DNA of 64,000 bases from Gonapodya sp. JEL0774 (taxonomy: Eukaryota > Monoblepharomycota > Monoblepharidomycetes > Monoblepharidales > Gonapodyaceae): the NCBI GenBank assembly GCA_027604505.1, contig JADIIX010000002.1, positions 1 to 64,000 of the forward strand, given 5' to 3'. How positions within the stretch are numbered: position 1 is the first letter of the stretch; every line of letters starts with the position of its first letter. Positions 57,908 to 64,000 of the stretch are shown here, one piece after another. Position numbers and translations under genes: made by a program. The notes beneath the pieces were generated by a model, which worked only from the letters and a program-made list of their open reading frames with translations, was not told where the DNA came from and searched no databases.

Positions 57908-60523
57908 ATGGCTACGGTAAGGAAGGTATTTCTAATCAGATCTGAGATTGTTTGATAAAATCGTCGCCATCGCAGCCTCAGCGCGGTCATCCGCAAATGT
58001 GGGGACAGATTTATCCCAACAGACCAGCTGTGATTATGGCAGCGACGGGGGAGGTCGAAACTTGTGAGATATCTCGGCACATAACTGCTCCCCGCAAAGC
58101 TAATCATCACGGATGGGAGTTCAGATTCGACCTTGGACAAGCGAAGCAATCAGGTCGCTCACTTGTTCCGAAGCATTGGAATACAAATCGAAGATTCGAT
58201 TGTGGTATTTTTGGACAACAACAAGCGATATCATGATATATGCTGGTGAGATACCGTCCCAGCACCAGTACACCGCTGCTACCAACTCGAAAGCGTCTAC
58301 ATAAAGGGGTGCGCAACGATCCGGTTTGCGATTCAGCTGTATTTCCAACAAGTTGGTAGCTGGAGAAGTCGAATGTTGGTAGTTGAGCTCTCGCGCTTCG
58401 CTCCTGTCCGGGTATTGAAGCTCGGGATCTTTCAGACATGATTGGTGACAGCAAAGCGAAGGCTTTCATCACCTGCAAGGCTCTTCTCCCGGTTGCACGA
58501 GAAGTTGCTGCGCTTTGCGCAGGCAAAAGTATCAAGTGGTACCTGGTGGACGGTCAGGAAGGCCCGTTTGAAGATTTTGAAAAGGCAATCGGAGGCAAAC
58601 CTACGACACCCATTAAGGATCAATCTGCTGGATCACCAATGCTGTACACCTCTGGCAGTACAGGTGCGTCCTCGTGCCCTTTAGTTTTTGTCGAGAGACC
58701 TCTCCCGAATCTGGGATTCTGCCAGGTCGCCCCAAGGGTGTAAGGCGATTTCCGATGCCCGCTCCGCCAGGTATCAATCCCTTGGATATCGATTTGTGCC
58801 CTCCACTTGTAACTCTCGCCCAAATGTTTTTTGGATGGCCCACTCCCGTGTAAGTTTTGGTTTCGTGCGTGAAGACATCTCATCCTGTACCAGGCCCATG
58901 GATATCCGCTCCCCATCATAAGTGGTTCGCAGATGGTCTACCTTAGCCCTGCTCCTTTGTATCACGCTGCACCTCTAGGCTGGACGAGTAAGATGGCGTG
59001 GAACGTTGTTTAAAGTAAAATGCCAAGGTGTTCTTATTGTTTTCTCGTATTCCCCTCGGTCAGTGGCCGTCCACAACCTTGGTGGAACCGTTGTGATCAT
59101 GGAGAGCTTTGACGCAGAGGTGATGTCCTGTTGCACAAGAACATGGGAGTCCGACTCACATCTTGCTCTGCTGTACAGCGTACACTCCAACTCATCGAGA
59201 AGTACCAGTGCGACACCGCGCAGTTCGTCCCAACGCATTTCTCCAGGATTTTGAAACTGCCCTTCACGGTGAGACAAAAGTATAATGTGTCATCGCTCAA
59301 AGGCATCTTCCACGCGGCAGCGCCCTGCCCCATTCCGGTGAAAGAGGAAATGATCAATTGGTGAGGATCCGAGTGGCATGGTGGGAATGTGCATTCTCGG
59401 GTAATCCGTTTCAATTTGAATCAGGTGGGGCCCGATAATACACGAATATTACGGTGGTACAGAACTCAATGGTTTTTGCCTGCTGACGGCCAAAGAGTGG
59501 TTGGCGCACAAAGGTTCTGTGGGGCGTGCAGTTATAGGCGAATTGAAGATTTGCGATGAGAATGGAGACGCGCTCCCGGTGGGATCCGAAGGTCAAGTCT
59601 TCTTCGCAAATGGACCTCAGTTCGAATGTGAGTACAGCCTGCCCAATATGGGTGCCATCCATCCCACTGCAAGTGAACCGGTGTGTCTCGCACAGACTTC
59701 AACGATCCCCAAAAAACTGCCGAGGCAAAGAACAAACACGGTTGGACGACGCTTGGCGATGTGGGTCAGCTCGACAAGGATGGATATCTGTGAGTCCGGT
59801 TGTGTCGCTTCCTGTTGAGGTCATCGAGTGTGTTAACGACCCCGTTAAACGCTATCTGGTTGGTGCCCATATTAGCTATCTTACTGACAGAAAATCTTTC
59901 ATGATTATTTCGGGAGGCGTGAACATTTATCCGTGAGAGATTCGTTCTCGGTAACCTTCCTTTCAAGCCGGTATGAACGGGCCTTTCCCCCAGGCAAGAG
60001 GTAGAAAATGCTCTTGTCTTGCACCCAGCGATCACCGACGCGGCAGTCATTGGTGGACCGAATGGTGAGAAATTGTTGACTTTAACTCAAGTGTGATTTT
60101 GCAATTTTCAACTGTCAATTATCCCACACGTAGAGGATATGGGTGAAGAGGTCATTGCAGTTGTGCAACCTCAACGTTGGGAAGATGCCTCACAGAAATT
60201 CGCGGACGAGTTGAAGGAGTATCTGCGATCTCGTGTGAGCCACGTTAAAGGTGTGTCTCGTGTCTAAGCACTGCAAATGTCTCCGGGGCCATTCGAGTTC
60301 TTACTTGGCTTGTGGATTAGTCCCACGCAAGATTGAGTTCATGAAGCAACTCCCCCGTCACGACACGGGCAAGTGAGTGATTGTGTTTAGCGAGAGCTGT
60401 GAGGACTGTTCCACTCAATTTTCTTCTGTCGGTAGACTTTACAAACGTATAATCAAGGATGCATATTGGGGAAAAGCTGGCCCAGAATTCCGGGGCGTTG
60501 TACCGAAAGCGTCTAAATTGTAA
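57908..60523 (+). CDS. Peroxisomal acyl-CoA ligase (AMP-forming) with PTS1 signal
   Basis: Sixteen exons with consistent phases, from 57908-57916 (only MAT) through 58436-58663, 59179-59360 and 59425-59627 to 60436-60523, give 549 residues. It is an ANL-superfamily enzyme: P-loop LYTSGSTGRPKGV at about 165-177, YLSPAPLYHAAPLGW, CDTAQFVPTHFSRIL, HEYYGGTEL (A5-type motif), GWTTLGDVGQLDKDGYLYLTDR (A7/A8), ISGGVNIYPQEVE and PRHDTGKLYKR with the catalytic Lys. It ends PKASKL, a canonical C-terminal SKL peroxisome import signal. The enzyme activates a carboxylic acid to its CoA thioester through an acyl-AMP. The substrate (fatty, aromatic or bile-acid-like acid) cannot be read. The nine-base first exon is unusual. 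Confidence 0.87.
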
Positions 60524-60607
60524 TGCGACCAAATTTATTCTACTAGGGTGTTCATGCGGTGATGACAGTGGTTTGTGAAGAAAACCCTCAAGGCATTGGA
60601 GCAGTCG

Positions 60608-63253
60608 ATGCGCGTCAAGGCATCGATAGTAGCCGAACACCGCCCATCTCCACCAGTAGTGCCCTCAGGTTCACGTACCGGGATCGCGCCGGGATCGCCG
60701 TCGAAGCTCGAACGGATGCGGGACAACTTTCGAAACCAACTCGAATCGCAGGTGCGCGCAGCAGCACTTGTAACACCACCGCCATCTGCACCCCATCTCT
60801 ACATGAACGCCTATGTTCCGTCTCCGTTCTATTCACCGGCGAACTACATGGGGCCGGTGGATCCGGCCTCCTCGCAAAAGTATGTGAACGTTGCACGATC
60901 GGCTCCTTCTGGAGTTGCTCTCCAAAGACTGCCACCGGTGATCCCCGGGTCTGATGGTGGACAGGTCCCGCCATTCGGATCCCCGTACTACGCACTCTCT
61001 GCAACCGCACCGACATTTGGTTGGAGTCCGAGAACAGCTCCCGCGCAGCTACCCAATTCCTTTTTGCCGCCAATTGCCCGAACCTCAGTTGGCGGCACGA
61101 CATCCACTCCTTTACCTCCGCCTCGGTCTCGTACTCCTTCGGCCATTATGTCGTCGGAAGGCCGTCTTCGGCGATTCTTCCGTGAAGTGCGAGGCACCGA
61201 CGCAACTGTAGCTGGACCTTCCTTGGCTCAGAGATATAAAAAGTATGCCAGTGAAGGAAAGAGGGCTGACATGGCCACGGATGAAGTGGATTCAACGAGA
61301 GTTTGGGATAAGGCGGAAGCAAGACGAACGGGGGTGTCGGACAACGACCGGGACCGAAAACTACGGAATCCGCAGACTGACAGGGCTGGAGTTTTGCAAC
61401 TAAGTCGTCGACTGGAGGACTCACATGTTCCTGCTCCCGCGGAACCCGAGCGCGACCAAGAGCGCCGTCGTGACAGGAATCACACCATTCGTCGATCTGC
61501 TCGTTTGTCTGGTAAAGCGAGTCGTCGAGAAAACCTCGGTCGACTGGATCGGACGACTTCAGATGGAAATTTTGGTGGAGCAGGGCGACAACCAGTTGAA
61601 GAATACCAGGTGGTAGACAAACGAGAGCATACTTTCCAAAGCAAAAACAAAAAGCATTATGAAATTGCGGAAGATGATGTCTTGAGTCAAGAGCGCAGAC
61701 GGCCTGACATCAAGCGTAGGCAATCCCAACGCGACGACAGACTCAGCTCAGCCTCGAACATATCTGGACAGACTGCATCCTTCGCAGCGTCCGGAAAAGC
61801 AGATAATGCTTCGCGTCCTCCTGTGCTCTCAAACTTGCCTAACTCAACTACACATTTCTCCGAGGAGTTGCTGAATACCATTCGACCACGAGCCAAGGAA
61901 AAAAAGGCACGAGCAACGGTTGTAGGGGGAATGGCCGCAGTAGAGGACGGAAACATAGAATCAGAGCAAGCGGAACCATCTCGAAAAAAAGTTGTGGAAC
62001 GAAAGGTAACGGAGAACAGCTCAAGCTACCCTCTGGATGAAGAAACGCCATCTGCCCCTGTGCGCCGAAAAGTGCCAAGGACAGTACTTGCGGAAGTGGA
62101 AATGGAGAGGAGCCAACGCACTGCTCCGTTCCCGATGGAACCCATGAATTCGAAAACGAAAAACACATCGCGCCCTTTAGTTCGCAATGAAAGTAGTCAT
62201 GCCGCAGAGCCGAGCGATCATATCAATGAACAGCACGGAGTTCGCGGAGTTAAGTCCTCGTCACCACCGAAAGAGCGCTCGGCTACTGATCTCACGTCGA
62301 TGGTACCACTGCCATCGAAAACCAAGGTCCCTGCTCGACTCCGACCTCGGGCCCCTGCTGGCCCAGCCCCTGCAGCGAAGGATGCAGAAGCAGACTTGGA
62401 CGAGGCTATCCACCGAGCCGAGAGAAGACGGGAACTGGATCGGGGGCGAAAGAGGGAGAAGCCCCAGGCGACGAAGGGAGGGGACTCACCGGCTTCCCTG
62501 AAACCTTCACCTCCTCACATACGACCTGCTTCACCGCCTGTACCGGCTCTGGCAAATAGTGGCCGTCCACGATCACCACCACTACCTACTCTTGCGGCCT
62601 CGTCGCCTATCCAGCCGGAATCGGAAGTAGAATCCCCTCCGTCAATGTCCCTCGCCGCATGCCCCCACTGCACTCGCACTTTTGACTCCTCCCGCCTCTC
62701 CAAGCACATATCCGTATGTAGTCGCACCAAAAACAAGTCCGGTGCCCGAAGAGTGTTCGACTCTAAGGCGGCCAGGACAGTCGAAGGGGCGGAAGAGGCA
62801 GCACGGGCGAAGGCCAAAGGAAGTGGGAAGCGCGAGCAAGAAGAATTAGAGGAGAAAATGAAGCGGAGGAAGGGCCGGTGGAGAGCCAAACATGGTGGGT
62901 GGTAGTCAAGTGGTTGTTATTGATTGATATGACCCACTCGTCATAATCATTGCACAGAGCAATTCATCGCTGCCATACGAAACGCGAGACAAACATCTCC
63001 TCAGACTGGATCCTCGGCGTCTCTCGGATCTCCCGCAGCAGCACGAGGCAAATCACCTGAACGAGGTGTCGCCGACACGTTGGGTCCTTCCACTGCCGCT
63101 GCTACAGACCGTGCAGCACCAGCACCTTTAGATAGTCTCGATGACCGCGTACCGTGTCCACATTGCGAGCGTAAGTTTGATGAAGACCGGATATCGAAGC
63201 ATGTGGAAGTGTGTGTGAAGACGAAAAGTAGGACGATGAGAAAAGGCAGATGA
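60608..63253 (+). CDS. C2HC zinc-finger protein, ZC2HC1 (FAM164) type
   Basis: Two exons (60608-62894 and 62958-63253) give 860 residues. Two short zinc fingers of the C2HC/C3H type lie at the C-terminal end: CPHCTRTFDSSRLSKHISVC with RTKNKSGARRVFDS, and CPHCERKFDEDRISKHVEVC with KTKSRTMRKGR. Between them is a basic helix (KMKRRKGRWRAKHEQFIAA), typical of ZC2HC1 proteins. The remaining 680 residues are disordered, Arg/Ser/Pro-rich, with coiled-coil-like charged stretches (RAERRRELDRGRKREK). ZC2HC1 relatives are found widely in flagellated eukaryotes, but function is poorly known. The start is the first ATG after an in-frame stop; an upstream exon via the acceptor at 60568 is possible. Confidence 0.75.
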
Positions 63254-63579
63254 GGGTGTTCGAGAATGTAAATAATGCAACAGTCAATGGGACAGAGTTT
63301 TCCGATTCCGGACTGTGTATTTCATTTGGACATCAGCTCCCATGCGCAGATGTATGCTATTGGTTGAGCCGTCAAAACTGCTGGAAACCACGTTCAGAAT
63401 TCAGTGTATGAGAGACTAGGGCGCGAGAAAATGTGTTTTGTATGTGATGTGCACGTTTTCATCCAAGTACATGAGCCAGAAGTACATAAACCGCATTCAT
63501 TCCAAATCCCCCCGCGTCTAATAGTGATTGAATAAGCCGCCCTGTATAATGATTCACACCTTAAATTAATCTTAACATC
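63254..63579. other. Intergenic between convergent genes
   Basis: 326 bp, AT-rich, no gene recognised; 3' regions of both neighbours. Confidence 0.4.
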
Positions 63580-64000
63580 TCACAAGACTACCACCGCAGC
63601 CGCAATTATCAATCCCGCAATCGCCCCGGAGATCCCTGCGGACTTGCTCGCAGAATTTCCCTTACCGGCAGCTGTTGCAGTTGCAGAAGCGGTTGCAGAC
63701 GCCGCCGCAGCTTTTGTGGAAGTCACACCGGTCGCACCGGTAACAGCGGCGGAAGCCGGCCCACTGGCTGAAGCCGTACCGACAGGAGGGGAATCCCTAG
63801 TCGGTCCAGTAAAGGTCGTGTCAGCGTAGACGAAGGGGTATGGGGTCACCTGAGCGTTCGGAATAGATGTCGGCGAGCCGTAATCCTGCCACAGCGCAGC
63901 GTCGCTAGGCGACACCCATCGGCCCAGACCGGTGCAGTTTGAGGGGAGGATAATATCATAGCCAGCGTCTTGCGCCATTTTCAATACTTGAGGGAAAATG
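63580..64000 (-). CDS. C-terminal part of probable GPI-anchored polysaccharide (chitin) deacetylase
   Basis: The frame enters from beyond position 64000 and stops at 63580, about 140 residues. It begins FPQVLKMAQDAGYDIILPSN, then CTGLGRWVSPSDAALWQDYG. In family CE4 deacetylases such a helix followed by a Cys and a Gly-rich turn closes the catalytic barrel. A Ser/Thr/Ala/Gly-rich stalk follows and the protein ends with a short hydrophobic segment (ISGAIAGLIIAAAVVVL), the usual GPI-attachment signal. The catalytic motifs lie outside the window, so the assignment rests on the C-terminal pattern only. A wall-bound chitin deacetylase would fit the surface theme of the region. Confidence 0.5.
   Translation of the reverse strand, partial: IFPQVLKMAQDAGYDIILPSNCTGLGRWVSPSDAALWQDYGSPTSIPNAQVTPYPFVYADTTFTGPTRDSPPVGTASASGPASAAVTGATGVTSTKAAAASATASATATAAGKGNSASKSAGISGAIAGLIIAAAVVVL

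Overview
The window is nuclear DNA of an early-diverging, zoosporic-type fungus, most likely a chytrid. The evidence is dense intron-rich protein genes (typical introns 40-170 nt, GT-AG), a set of clearly fungal housekeeping genes (MSH1, RRG7, a KGD4-like subunit, NIP7, a PAN5-like reductase, ribosomal protein uL15, an AzgA-type purine permease), a dispersed 5S rRNA gene, and gene types typical of early fungi (a Frizzled-like seven-helix receptor, a Crinkler-type protein, a MATA-type HMG-box factor). Most genes were rebuilt by hand by joining exons whose splice sites and phases agree. Gene coordinates run from start codon to stop codon, and exon limits are given in the text.

Layout. 1-3.4 kb: two divergent leucine-rich-repeat surface proteins, one membrane-spanning and cut by the window edge, one probably GPI-anchored. 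3.85-7.3 kb: an ORF-poor tract strongly depleted in CpG, probably a decayed methylated repeat. 7.6-19.3 kb: a RING+PHD protein of PHRF1 type, an unidentified eight-exon gene, a KGD4-like subunit of 2-oxoglutarate dehydrogenase, a large TPR-like protein on the minus strand and a mating-type-like HMG-box gene. 19.3-28.4 kb: mitochondrial MutS homologue MSH1 divergent from RRG7, a purine permease and a weak gene. 28.8-31.3 kb: an intact 5S rRNA gene, a CRN-type gene and a truncated 5S copy. 31.9-35.2 kb: two small unidentified genes and a secreted endonuclease/exonuclease/phosphatase-family enzyme. 35.7-39 kb: a complete 14-exon Frizzled-like receptor. 39-47 kb: G/C-skewed low-complexity DNA, uL15 and a 1421-residue Myb/SANT-like protein with a long simple-sequence tail. 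47.5-53 kb: a tandem pair of GH5 exo-beta-1,3-glucanase-type enzymes carrying N-terminal Cys/Trp modules. 54.8-63.3 kb: four genes head to tail (ketopantoate reductase, NIP7, a peroxisomal acyl-CoA ligase ending in SKL, a C2HC zinc-finger protein). The right edge cuts a probable GPI-anchored polysaccharide deacetylase.

Together the window mixes mitochondrial maintenance and metabolism with a strong cell-surface theme (LRR proteins, the receptor, glucanases, deacetylase). No tRNA gene, CRISPR array or intact transposon was seen. Family names rest on motifs read by eye; no database search was possible.
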